From contig CAMPKM010000118.1 in NCBI GenBank assembly GCA_946887155.1, forward strand, positions 1 through 7,874: a stretch of DNA of 7,874 nt. Reading direction: 5' to 3'. The notes beneath the pieces were generated by a model, which saw only the letters and a program-made list of their open reading frames with translations, had not been told where the DNA came from and did no database searches. This stretch comes from an uncultured Gemmatimonadota bacterium. Its GTDB lineage: Bacteria > Gemmatimonadota > Gemmatimonadetes > Gemmatimonadales > Gemmatimonadaceae. A program made the translations under genes and the position numbers. Within the stretch, counting starts at the first letter, position 1. Every line of letters begins with the position of its first letter. Positions 1 to 6,885 of the stretch are shown here, piece after piece.

Positions 1-324
1 TCGTTCTTCGCGCGAACTGAAGTTCACACCAAAAATCCGCGTAGATTCGCCAAATCCGCGGAGACTCGATGTTCAGTCAGTTGACCTGCGGCGTCAATCC
101 AGCCCGCATCCGGTGGTGTCTGCAGTCTTGGTCAACGGAGGACCGAGTCAACGCGGATTTGGCGAATCAACGCGGATCTGTTCCCTCAGTTACTTCGGTC
201 CGGATCGGACATAGGTAAAAGCATGTCGTTCTTCGCGCGAACTGAAGTTCACACCAAAAATCCGCGTAGATTCGCCAAATTCGCGGAGACTCGCTTCTCC
301 GGCTGTTGATCTACCGCGTCAATC
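1..324. repeat. Tandem intergenic repeat, two copies
   Basis: Bases 1-68 recur at 226-293 with a single mismatch (C56 versus T281), an offset of 225. Similarity continues less exactly: GTTGACCTGCGGCGTCAATCC at 80-100 resembles 304-324 with four changes and a one-base shift. The second copy then decays into short runs of CAATCCGTA-like words up to about 350. Only the first copy keeps its matching right arm (see the palindrome at 36-176), so the second copy is a left half only. The left end may lie outside the window. No coding frame here looks real. The near identity of the two 68-base blocks suggests a recent duplication or continuing homogenisation. Confidence 0.9.
36..176. repeat. Long imperfect palindrome C
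   Basis: Bases 36-68 pair with 144-176: 30 of 33 positions are complementary and the three mismatches are substitutions without gaps. Further in, GTTGACC at 80-86 pairs with GGTCAAC at 130-136. The arms consist of degenerate words of about 9 bases, read on the right arm as CGCGGATTT (152-160), GGCGAATCA (161-169) and ACGCGGATC (170-178). The words resemble those in the palindromes at 5208-5355 and 6726-6876, but here they point outwards from the centre rather than inwards. There is no T-run after the stem, so it is not a standard intrinsic terminator. Function is unknown. Confidence 0.8.
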
Positions 325-380
325 CGTAGCAATCCTCGCCAATCCGTACCCATCCTACCCTCGTCCCCCGACTGACCCTA

Positions 381-390
381 CCCTTAAGGG
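381..390. promoter_or_regulatory. CCCTTAAGGG palindrome upstream of kinase operon
   Basis: A perfect 10-bp palindrome lies 59 bases before the kinase start. It extends to a longer near-palindrome (379-393) if one G is bulged. Its place in the only leader of the two-component operon makes a protein-binding site possible. I could not assign convincing -35 and -10 boxes around it. A 10-bp palindrome can occur by chance, so this is only a candidate operator. Confidence 0.2.
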
Positions 391-449
391 GTATGGCGCC
401 GAGGCCTCCGGGTGTCAACTTGCCCTACTGAGATGGAACCGGACTCACG

Positions 450-2219
450 ATGATCGATCGCTTCTCGCTGCGCTGGAGAGTCCCGGCGGTCATGGCCCTG
501 ATCCTGATCGGGGCGGTCGTGACGCTCGCGGCCCTCGCGTACGGCGCCGCGCGCCGCTCGGCGATCGAGGTGGCCACCGACCGGTTGACGCATGCGGCCG
601 AAACCGTCGGCGACGTCGCCGGCAACGGTATCGGCGTGCTGAAGGAGCGAAGCGTCGCGATTGCGGAGCACCCGGCGATCATCCAGGCCTTTCGCAATCC
701 CGGAAAGCCGCTCCCTGACACGGCGCAGGCCCTATTGCGGCGCTTGCGCCCCGACACCAACTCGCAGGTGACGGTCGCGCTGGTGGACGTCCACGGCCGC
801 CAGGTCGACGGTGTCGCGCCGGAGCTGGCACGAGAGGAACCGATCGGCGAATTCACCGCGGTCGACAGCGCGAGGGTTTCCCCCTTCCGTCTCGTGAACG
901 GCGTGCTCGAATGGTCCATGGCCGTCCCGGTCAGGGATAGCGGCCGGGTCGTGGGGCAGTTGTTACAGTGGCGTCGCATCCCGCGCGTGACGCAGTCGCT
1001 CCGGACCGTGGGCGACCTCATCGGGGACAGCGCGATCGTCCTGATCGGAAACGCCGACGGCAGCGCCGTCGTGGAGGTCACCGACTCGGTTCGGGAACCG
1101 GTCATCCGGGACTCGGCGCGGACTCGTCAGGCACAGGTGCAGCACACCAGCGTGCGATCGGTCATTCCGGGAACGCCGTGGGCGTTTTACCTGGAGTACC
1201 CTAACGCGCACATCCTGCGCCCGATCAGTCTCCTGTCCTGGCAGTCGCTGCTGGTGGCGCTCGCGGTCGTGCTGCTGGCGTTGCTGGCCGGCATCTTTCT
1301 CAGCCGGGACGTAACCAGCGCGCTGGCCGACCTGACCAGGACCGCCGAATTCATCGCCGCCGGCGATCTCGGTCGGCGTCCGACCGAAACGGCCCGGCAG
1401 GATGAAATCGGCCGGCTGGCACGTTCCTTCTCGACCATGGCGGGACGGGTGAGCGAAGCGCGTGACGAACTGGAACGCCGGATCACCGACCGCACCGCCG
1501 ACCTGCAGAACGCGATGACGCGGCTGCGGGAAACGCAGGATGAACTGGTCCGCAAGGAACGCCTGGCAACGATCGGGCAGCTGGCGAGCAGCGTGGGCCA
1601 TGAGCTGCGGAATCCGCTCGGCGTGATGTCCAACTCGGTGTACCTGCTCGAGCGCGCGATGGACGCGTCGTCACCCAAGGCGCACCAGTACCTGAACCTG
1701 TTGCGTGCCCAGATCCAGTTGTCGGAACGCATCGTCACGGACCTGCTCGACTCGACGCGAAACCAATCGCCGCAGCGAAAGCTCGTGAACGTCCAGCCTT
1801 TTCTCAGCGAGCAGATCGAGCGCGTCACGATGCCGGCCCACGTCAGCCTGGACGTCATGGTGGAAGACCAGTTGCCGCCGATGCACGTCGATCCGGACCA
1901 GATCGGCCAGATCCTGGTGAACCTGCTGACCAACGGCGCCCAGTCCATCGGCCAGAATACTGGAACCCTCAGCGTCCGCGCCCGTAATGGTGCTGGTCGT
2001 ATTCGCATCGACGTGCGAGATACAGGTCCCGGCGTCCCAGTGGAACTCACCGACAAGATTTTCGAACCATTGTTCACGACGAAAGCGCGCGGGATTGGCC
2101 TCGGCCTTTCGGTGTCGCGGTCACTGGCGTTCGCCAACGAAGGATCGCTCACGGTAGCGAACCATCCCGATGGCGGCGCGGTGTTCACGCTCGAAGTACC
2201 GGCGGCAGGACCTGCGTGA
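450..2219 (+). CDS. Membrane sensor histidine kinase (HAMP, HisKA, HATPase_c)
   Basis: A 589-residue sensor kinase that would autophosphorylate on His and pass the phosphate to a receiver, most likely the one encoded next. Order: a membrane span at about 11-33; a roughly 225-residue extracytoplasmic region with a Cache-like look (my inference); a second span at about 261-285; HAMP at about 286-338; a coiled coil at about 338-375; HisKA with the motif GHELRNPLG and phospho-acceptor His384. The ATP-binding domain follows: N box NLLTNGAQS with Asn491 and Asn495, G1 box DTGPGVP starting at Asp524, an F box FEPLFTTK, and G2 box GIGLGLS from Gly548. All catalytic boxes are intact, and the HELRNPL signature is of the NtrB/ZraS-like type. 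The ATG at 450 has only a weak purine-rich stretch upstream. The stop overlaps the next start by 4 bases, so the two are co-transcribed. The sensed signal cannot be read from sequence. Confidence 0.95.
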   Translation: MIDRFSLRWRVPAVMALILIGAVVTLAALAYGAARRSAIEVATDRLTHAAETVGDVAGNGIGVLKERSVAIAEHPAIIQAFRNPGKPLPDTAQALLRRLRPDTNSQVTVALVDVHGRQVDGVAPELAREEPIGEFTAVDSARVSPFRLVNGVLEWSMAVPVRDSGRVVGQLLQWRRIPRVTQSLRTVGDLIGDSAIVLIGNADGSAVVEVTDSVREPVIRDSARTRQAQVQHTSVRSVIPGTPWAFYLEYPNAHILRPISLLSWQSLLVALAVVLLALLAGIFLSRDVTSALADLTRTAEFIAAGDLGRRPTETARQDEIGRLARSFSTMAGRVSEARDELERRITDRTADLQNAMTRLRETQDELVRKERLATIGQLASSVGHELRNPLGVMSNSVYLLERAMDASSPKAHQYLNLLRAQIQLSERIVTDLLDSTRNQSPQRKLVNVQPFLSEQIERVTMPAHVSLDVMVEDQLPPMHVDPDQIGQILVNLLTNGAQSIGQNTGTLSVRARNGAGRIRIDVRDTGPGVPVELTDKIFEPLFTTKARGIGLGLSVSRSLAFANEGSLTVANHPDGGAVFTLEVPAAGPA

Positions 2220-2584
2220 GCGGTCGCAAACGCGTCGCTATCGTGGACGACGACCGTGACATGGTCAGTACGTTGCGCGACATCCTGGAATTGCACGGCT
2301 GGGAAACGCTGGCGACCTATGACGGCGACGAGGCCGTTTCGCTGAGCGAACAGGATGACGTCGACCTGTACCTGATGGACGTGCGGATGTCGCGCATGAA
2401 TGGCGTCGATGCCTGGCGGGCCATCCGGTCGCGGCAACCGACGGCGCGTTCGGTCCTGATGACGGCGTACGCACCGCCGGAGGCCCTCGCCTTGACACCG
2501 GGGGAGGGAGTCGTCCGCGTGCTCAGGAAGCCCGTGGCGATTCAGGAGTTGATCGACGCGCTCGAGGCCGCACGGGCCGGCTGA
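2216..2584 (+). CDS. Stand-alone response-regulator receiver
   Basis: A 122-residue protein that is a single receiver domain, CheY-like in size, without a DNA-binding or enzymatic output domain. The acidic pocket is Asp11-Asp13 (VDDD), the phospho-acceptor is Asp55 (LYLMDVRM), the switch Thr is Thr83 (LMTAYAP), and the conserved Lys is Lys105 before Pro106 (LRKPV). It starts with GTG inside the kinase stop (GTGA overlap, 2216-2219), a typical sign of translational coupling with its cognate kinase. With no output domain it probably acts by protein-protein contact, as a phosphorelay intermediate, or as a phosphate sink; the partner is not in this window. The frame stops at 2584 after a normal-length receiver, so it does not look like a truncated longer regulator. 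Confidence 0.93.
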   Translation: MSGRKRVAIVDDDRDMVSTLRDILELHGWETLATYDGDEAVSLSEQDDVDLYLMDVRMSRMNGVDAWRAIRSRQPTARSVLMTAYAPPEALALTPGEGVVRVLRKPVAIQELIDALEAARAG

Positions 2585-2712
2585 CGCACGGCGGGGCCCG
2601 GTCCGTCCAACACCCGATGGCCTCACGACGTAAGTCCGCGACGGCATTGCAGGGCCACCTGTGCCCGGCCCGTCCCGGAAAGCATATTCCCCAGTCTTTT
2701 TCACCCCCCTAA
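2585..2712. other. Intergenic spacer without repeat element
   Basis: This 128-base gap between the receiver and the membrane fusion gene holds none of the palindromic repeats seen in the other intergenic regions. It has no clear terminator: GC-rich self-complementary patches near 2588-2606 lack a T-run. A CATATT stretch at about 2683-2688 could be part of a promoter but has no well-spaced -35 partner. Confidence 0.5.
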
Positions 2713-5166
2713 ATGGCCACCGCCTCAAGCCAAACCGTTGCGCCGTCCACGGTTCCCACCGCGCCGTTCCTGCCCGCGCTGATCCTGCTGTTCGTGGGGA
2801 GCGGCGCCGCGGCGCTGATCTACGAAGTCGTCTGGTTCCAGATGCTCTCGCTCAGCCTCGGCTCGAGCGCCATCTCGTTAGGTGTGCTGCTCGGCACCTT
2901 CATGGGCGGGATGTGCCTCGGTTCGCTGCTGCTGCCGAAGTTCGTGTCGACGTCCAGGCATCCGGTCCGCGTGTATGCCCAACTCGAAGCCGGGATTGGT
3001 GTCGCGGGCATCCTCATCCTGTTCATCCTGCCGTATGCGGGAGGGCTGTACACCACGATCGGCGGACCGGGTTTCGTCGGGTTGCTCGTGCGCGGCCTGA
3101 TCGCGGCCCTCGTGTTGTTGCCGCCCACGCTGCTCATGGGCGCCACGCTGCCGGCGATTGCGCGGTACGTCACGGCCACGCCGAGTGGCGTGTCGTGGCT
3201 CGGCTTCTTCTACGGCGGCAACATCGTCGGCGCGGTGTTCGGGACGTTGCTGGCCGGTTTCTACCTGCTGCGGAGTCACGACGTGTCGTTCGCGACGTTC
3301 GTGGCGGCGGCGATCAACTTCGGTGTCGCCGGGCTGGCGTTCCTGTATGCGCGGGGTGCACCGCATACGCCGCCGGTGAGCGATTCGAACGCGCCAACCG
3401 CGGTGGTCCCCCCGGGATCCTGGCCGGTGCTCGTCACCATCGGGCTCTCGGGCATGACTGCGCTGGGCGCCCAGGTCATCTGGTCGCGGCTCCTCACGCT
3501 GTTGTTAGGCGGCACGGTCTACACGTTCTCCCTCATCCTGGCGGCGTTCCTGATGGGGCTGGGCGGGGGAAGCAGCGTGGGCGCGGCGCTGGCGAAGAAC
3601 CTGAAGAACCCGCGGCACGCGTTGGGGTGGACGCAACTGCTGCTCGTGGTCGCGCTGGCCTGGGCGGCGTATTCGCAGATGGTGGCGCTGCCTAACTGGC
3701 CGGTGAACCCGGCCCTGGCGCCGGATCCGATGGCCACGTTCCAGATCGACCTCATTCGCGCGTTATGGGTCGTCCTTCCCGGCGCATTCCTGTGGGGGAT
3801 GAGCTTCCCGCTGGCGTTGGCGGCGGTCGCCCAGAAAGACCAGGACCCGGGACGGCTGGTGGGCTCGGTGTATGCCGCGAACACGGTCGGCGCGATTTTC
3901 GGCGCCGTGCTGGCGAGCCTGGTGGCGCTGGCGTCGCTGGGCACGCAGAACAGCCAGCGGGCGCTGATGATCATCGCGGCGATCAGCGCGCTGCTGATGT
4001 TCACGATGGAATGGTCGCGCGAGTCGGGGAAGTTGCAGATGTCGCCGCGCGGGGGACTGTACGGCATGATCACCATCGCGCTGACCGCGTTGCTGGTTGC
4101 GTCGGTGCCCCAGATCCCCGCGCTGCTGGTCGCGTATGGCCGGTACGGTGTGACCTGGCGCGGTAGCCACGGCGAGTTCATCTACGTCGGTGAAGGGATG
4201 AATTCCTCGATGGCGGTGTCACGCGAGGCGAGCGGCGCGCTCAACTATCACAACGCCGGCAAGGTACAGGCATCCAGCCTGCCGCAGGACATGCGGCTGC
4301 AGCGCATGCTCGGCCACCTAACGACGCTCGTGCCCGCGAACCCGCGCAGCGTGCTGGTCATCGGCTGCGGCGCCGGTGTCACGGCGGGAGCGGTGAGCAT
4401 CAGCCCGATCGTGGATAGCGTGGTGATCGCCGAGATCGAGCCGCTGGTGCCGGAGGTCGTGTCCACATATTTCTCCGAGCACAATTACGACGTCGTGCGT
4501 AATCCAAAGGTGCACGTCCAGATCGACGATGCACGGCACTACCTGTTGACCAGCCGCCGGAAGTTCGACGCGATCACGTCCGACCCCTTCGACCCCTGGG
4601 TGAAGGGCGCGGCCACGCTGTATACGCGCGAGTTCTTCCAGACCATCAAGGACCACCTGAATCCGGGTGGCGTGATCACGGTGTTCGTGCAGCTCTACGA
4701 GAGCGGCACGCAGGCCGTGAAGAGCGAAATCGCCACGTTCCTCGAGGTATTCCCGAATGGCATGATCTTCGGCAACACGCACCAGGGCGGGGGATACGAT
4801 GTCGTCCTGCTCGGCCAGAATGGCGACGCGAAGATCGACGTCGACCTGATCGAGCAACGGCTGGCCGATCCGCGATTCGCGGTCGTCGCGCAATCGCTGT
4901 CGGAGATCGGCTTCTACAACGGCATCGACCTGCTGTCCACGTTCGCGGCGCAGGGCCCACAACTCCAGCCGTGGCTGGTGGACGCCCAGGTAAACCGGGA
5001 CCGTAACCTCCGATTACAGTATCTGGCCGGATTGGGGGTTAACAAATACGAGCAGGCGCAGATCTACTCTGAGATCCTCCAATACCGCGCCGTCCCGCAA
5101 AACCTGTTCGTGGGGAGTCCCGATCGCCTGCAGGCGTTGCAGAGTGCGATCATGAACCGCTATTAG
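2713..5166 (+). CDS. Membrane protein fused to spermidine-synthase-like domain
   Basis: An 817-residue fusion protein. Residues about 20-480 are very hydrophobic, with roughly a dozen spans. Residues about 490-815 form a Rossmann-fold domain of the spermidine/spermine synthase type. Its SAM-like ligand loop is VIGCGAG (Gly551-Gly555), followed by IAEIEP, IDDARHY (Asp605, Asp606) and SDPFDPWVKGAATLY with Asp624 and Asp627. The last pair matches the DxxDP region that holds the catalytic Asp in known spermidine synthases. The membrane part is internally duplicated: SGAAALIYEVVW (30-41) matches SGMTALGAQVIW (246-257), MGATLP (142-147) matches GMSFP (362-366), and YGGNIVGAVFG (from 167) matches YAANTVGAIFG (from 387). 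No SAM decarboxylase gene is adjacent, so the substrate and true reaction are open. An in-frame TAA directly precedes the ATG, ruling out an earlier start. No Shine-Dalgarno is visible, so initiation may be weak or leaderless. Confidence 0.9.
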   Translation: MATASSQTVAPSTVPTAPFLPALILLFVGSGAAALIYEVVWFQMLSLSLGSSAISLGVLLGTFMGGMCLGSLLLPKFVSTSRHPVRVYAQLEAGIGVAGILILFILPYAGGLYTTIGGPGFVGLLVRGLIAALVLLPPTLLMGATLPAIARYVTATPSGVSWLGFFYGGNIVGAVFGTLLAGFYLLRSHDVSFATFVAAAINFGVAGLAFLYARGAPHTPPVSDSNAPTAVVPPGSWPVLVTIGLSGMTALGAQVIWSRLLTLLLGGTVYTFSLILAAFLMGLGGGSSVGAALAKNLKNPRHALGWTQLLLVVALAWAAYSQMVALPNWPVNPALAPDPMATFQIDLIRALWVVLPGAFLWGMSFPLALAAVAQKDQDPGRLVGSVYAANTVGAIFGAVLASLVALASLGTQNSQRALMIIAAISALLMFTMEWSRESGKLQMSPRGGLYGMITIALTALLVASVPQIPALLVAYGRYGVTWRGSHGEFIYVGEGMNSSMAVSREASGALNYHNAGKVQASSLPQDMRLQRMLGHLTTLVPANPRSVLVIGCGAGVTAGAVSISPIVDSVVIAEIEPLVPEVVSTYFSEHNYDVVRNPKVHVQIDDARHYLLTSRRKFDAITSDPFDPWVKGAATLYTREFFQTIKDHLNPGGVITVFVQLYESGTQAVKSEIATFLEVFPNGMIFGNTHQGGGYDVVLLGQNGDAKIDVDLIEQRLADPRFAVVAQSLSEIGFYNGIDLLSTFAAQGPQLQPWLVDAQVNRDRNLRLQYLAGLGVNKYEQAQIYSEILQYRAVPQNLFVGSPDRLQALQSAIMNRY

Positions 5167-5378
5167 AACGATCTCCGCGGTTAGAAAAGATTACCGCAGT
5201 AAAAGCCGAACACGGGCTGCACGGGGTGGCACGGATCAACACTGATTGAGCAGGCGAGTACGGCCACAGGGGTCTGGTATTTCGCGCCAGCGTACGAGGG
5301 CCGTACTCGCCTGCTCAAATCGGTGTAAATCATGTCATCCGTGAAGTCCGTGTTCTGCTTTTCAGTGGCGATCGTTCT
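5165..5378. repeat. Long palindromic element A
   Basis: Core 5208-5355: GAACACGG at 5208-5215 pairs with CCGTGTTC at 5348-5355, degenerate arms follow, and then a perfect 20-bp inner stem (5246-5265 with 5299-5318) encloses a 33-nt loop (5266-5298). The right arm carries one extra A beside the stem (CTCAAATC opposite GATTGAG). Pairing extends outwards through AGTAAAAGC-like sequence to AGAACGATC (5165-5173) and GATCGTTCT (5370-5378), the first starting inside the last codon of the upstream gene. The loop has a small possible hairpin, CTGG 5274-5277 with CCAG 5287-5290. No T-run follows, so a simple terminator role is not supported. It shares outer arms and bulge with element B at 6717-6885. 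Confidence 0.9.
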
Positions 5379-5407
5379 CAACGAAAATCGTTCTTAAGGA
5401 GGTGGTG
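5371..5407 (+). promoter_or_regulatory. Leader with strong Shine-Dalgarno and direct repeat
   Basis: AAGGAGGT at 5396-5403 is a near-perfect anti-16S match ending 4 bases before the ATG at 5408. GTG codons at 5402 and 5405 lie within or directly against it, so ATG 5408 is the preferred start. ATCGTTCT occurs at 5371-5378 and again at 5387-5394, 16 bases apart, and its complement lies at 5165-5172. The first direct copy forms the outermost arm of palindrome A, so folding of A could affect this leader. That link is inference. Confidence 0.65.
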
Positions 5408-6703
5408 ATGGCGTCAGGTCCAGGCGTGTGGTCTCTGTTGGGCATCGTTTCGTTCTTAACCACGGCCGAGGTGCATGCGCAGAATCCTTCAACCCAATCA
5501 ATTCAGACCTTATCGGTCTTCCTCGATTGCGACGAATGTGATTCCGAGTTCGTGCGCACGGAGATCGCCTACGTCAACTGGGTGCGGGATCGCACCGTGG
5601 CGGATGTACACATACTGGTCACCCAGCAGGATGGCGCGGGCAACAGTGAGACCTACACACTGGCTTTCATCGGCCAACGCGCATTCGCGGGCCGCTCGGA
5701 TACCCTTTTCTTCGCGACCAACCCAACAACCACGCAGGACGAGGAACGATCCGGCCTGACGCGCACGCTGTCGCTCGGCCTGGTTCCTTTTGTCGCTCGC
5801 ACGGTCGCGGCGCAGTCACTGCGTATTTCGATGTCGCGCGCGACGGATGACGCGGGCGGGACGCAAACGCTGCCATCCCGGGATCCCTGGAATGCCTGGG
5901 TGTTCGAGGTCGACCTCAGCGGTGACCTGGGCGGCGAACGCAGTGAACGCTCCCGCGAGCTCGACGTGGAGATCAGCGCCAACCGGACCACCGCGGAATG
6001 GAAACTGGAGCTGGAGTCGTCGTACAACTTTTCGAACGATCGCATTACCGACGAGGAGTTCGACAGCCTGGGGAACGTGATCTCCAGCGAGACTTTCACC
6101 AACAACCAGCGCAGTTGGCGAAATAATCTGTTGCTGGTAAAAAGCCTGACGAATCACCTGTCCGCGGGCGTTCGCGGGTCGATCGGTTCCGAGACCTTCC
6201 GCAACCAGAAGCTGCGGACGGAGTTCACCCCAGCCATCGAGTACAACGTCTTTGACTATGGGGAGTCGACTCGGCGGTATCTCGCGCTCCAGCTCGGCGT
6301 CGGTGTCGATGCGTTCATCTACGAGGACACGACGATCTTCGACAAGGTGCGCGAAACCTTCCCGCTGGCGCTGGCGGCCGTCGAGTACGCGACGCGTCAG
6401 CCCTGGGGCGACAGCAACATCCGGTTCGAACACCGGCGGTACGTGAACGACCCGGGCAAGCGCAGCACCAATCTGTCGGGAAACCTGAGCGTGCGGCTCT
6501 TCCGAGGCTTCAGCGTGCGCTTTGGCGGGCGATACAGCTGGATCCACGACCAGGTCTACCTGCCTAAAGGCGAACAAGACCAGGCCGACGTGCTGTTACG
6601 ACGACGGGCGTTGCTGACGGGCTACGAGTACAACGCGTTCTTCGGGATCACGTACACCTTTGGGTCCATCTTCAATAACGTCGTTAACCCACGATTTTTT
6701 TAA
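5408..6703 (+). CDS. Putative outer-membrane beta-barrel protein, unknown function
   Basis: A 431-residue protein starting at the ATG placed by a strong Shine-Dalgarno. Residues 1-24 look like a signal peptide with a hydrophobic core (VWSLLGIVSFLTTA) and cleavage likely after VHA24. It unusually lacks Lys or Arg at its N-terminus. Residues about 33-130 form a soluble-looking domain with LDCDECD (Cys41, Cys44) and RTEIAYVNWVRDRTVADVHILV. From about 175 on, alternating polar and aromatic/hydrophobic stretches suggest amphipathic beta strands, and the chain ends NPRFF; a terminal Phe is typical of BAM-inserted barrels. The barrel part vaguely resembles DUF481-like proteins. I recall similar uncharacterised proteins in Acidobacteriota and Gemmatimonadota with the same C-terminal tail, but I cannot name a function. 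The gene is alone on its strand segment, bracketed by palindromes A and B. Confidence 0.8.
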   Translation: MASGPGVWSLLGIVSFLTTAEVHAQNPSTQSIQTLSVFLDCDECDSEFVRTEIAYVNWVRDRTVADVHILVTQQDGAGNSETYTLAFIGQRAFAGRSDTLFFATNPTTTQDEERSGLTRTLSLGLVPFVARTVAAQSLRISMSRATDDAGGTQTLPSRDPWNAWVFEVDLSGDLGGERSERSRELDVEISANRTTAEWKLELESSYNFSNDRITDEEFDSLGNVISSETFTNNQRSWRNNLLLVKSLTNHLSAGVRGSIGSETFRNQKLRTEFTPAIEYNVFDYGESTRRYLALQLGVGVDAFIYEDTTIFDKVRETFPLALAAVEYATRQPWGDSNIRFEHRRYVNDPGKRSTNLSGNLSVRLFRGFSVRFGGRYSWIHDQVYLPKGEQDQADVLLRRRALLTGYEYNAFFGITYTFGSIFNNVVNPRFF

Positions 6704-6716
6704 CTGCGATTTCTCG

Positions 6717-6885
6717 GGTAGGGCAGAACACGGATTACGGCGATTGCACTGATTGACACCGATTGAGCAACCGAAGAAGGGCTGAACGCAGCAGCGTAAA
6801 GGGATTGCTCACGGAGCAGCCCTTCTTCGGTTGCTCAAATCAGTGTCTTTCTGTGTCACCGGCGTAGCCCGTGTTCAGCTCTACC
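6717..6885. repeat. Long palindromic element B
   Basis: GAACACGG at 6726-6733 pairs with CCGTGTTC at 6869-6876, and pairing extends outwards to 6717-6733 with 6869-6885 (15 of 17 match). Degenerate arms lead to a perfect 22-bp inner stem (6763-6784 with 6817-6838) around a 32-nt loop (6785-6816). As in element A, the right arm has one extra A (CTCAAATC). The right end overlaps the stop codon (6881-6883) of the minus-strand gene. It sits between convergent genes, where a bidirectional transcript end would be expected. The only T-rich run nearby is the stretch of T's at the end of the beta-barrel gene (about 6695-6701), ahead of the hairpin rather than behind it. Confidence 0.9.

Noticed and set aside
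36..293. Possible CRISPR array from recurring 25-33-base words
   Set aside because: The copies are in inverted and tandem arrangement with unequal spacing, and there are no regular spacers or cas genes.
1187..2728. Long minus-strand open frame (513 codons) opposite the kinase and receiver
   Set aside because: It shows no recognisable domain, is rich in Arg/Ser/Pro as expected of an antisense frame in GC-rich DNA, and overlaps a kinase with every catalytic motif intact.
2661..3695. 344-codon plus-strand frame overlapping the membrane fusion gene
   Set aside because: It is a frame-shifted shadow, Arg/Ala/Gly-rich without membrane or domain pattern; the frame from 2713 carries the conserved motifs.
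5181..5381. 66-codon minus-strand frame in the spacer before the barrel gene
   Set aside because: It lies almost wholly inside palindrome A, whose self-complementarity explains the open frame; no ribosome binding site or domain supports it.
5208..6876. Palindromes A and B as ordinary intrinsic terminators
   Set aside because: They are far longer than a terminator hairpin, have 32-33-nt loops, and lack a T-run directly after the stem on either strand; termination as a side effect is not excluded.
5208..6876. Insertion sequence or retron remnant
   Set aside because: No transposase or reverse transcriptase reading frame and no target-site duplication could be identified; the elements hold no coding capacity.
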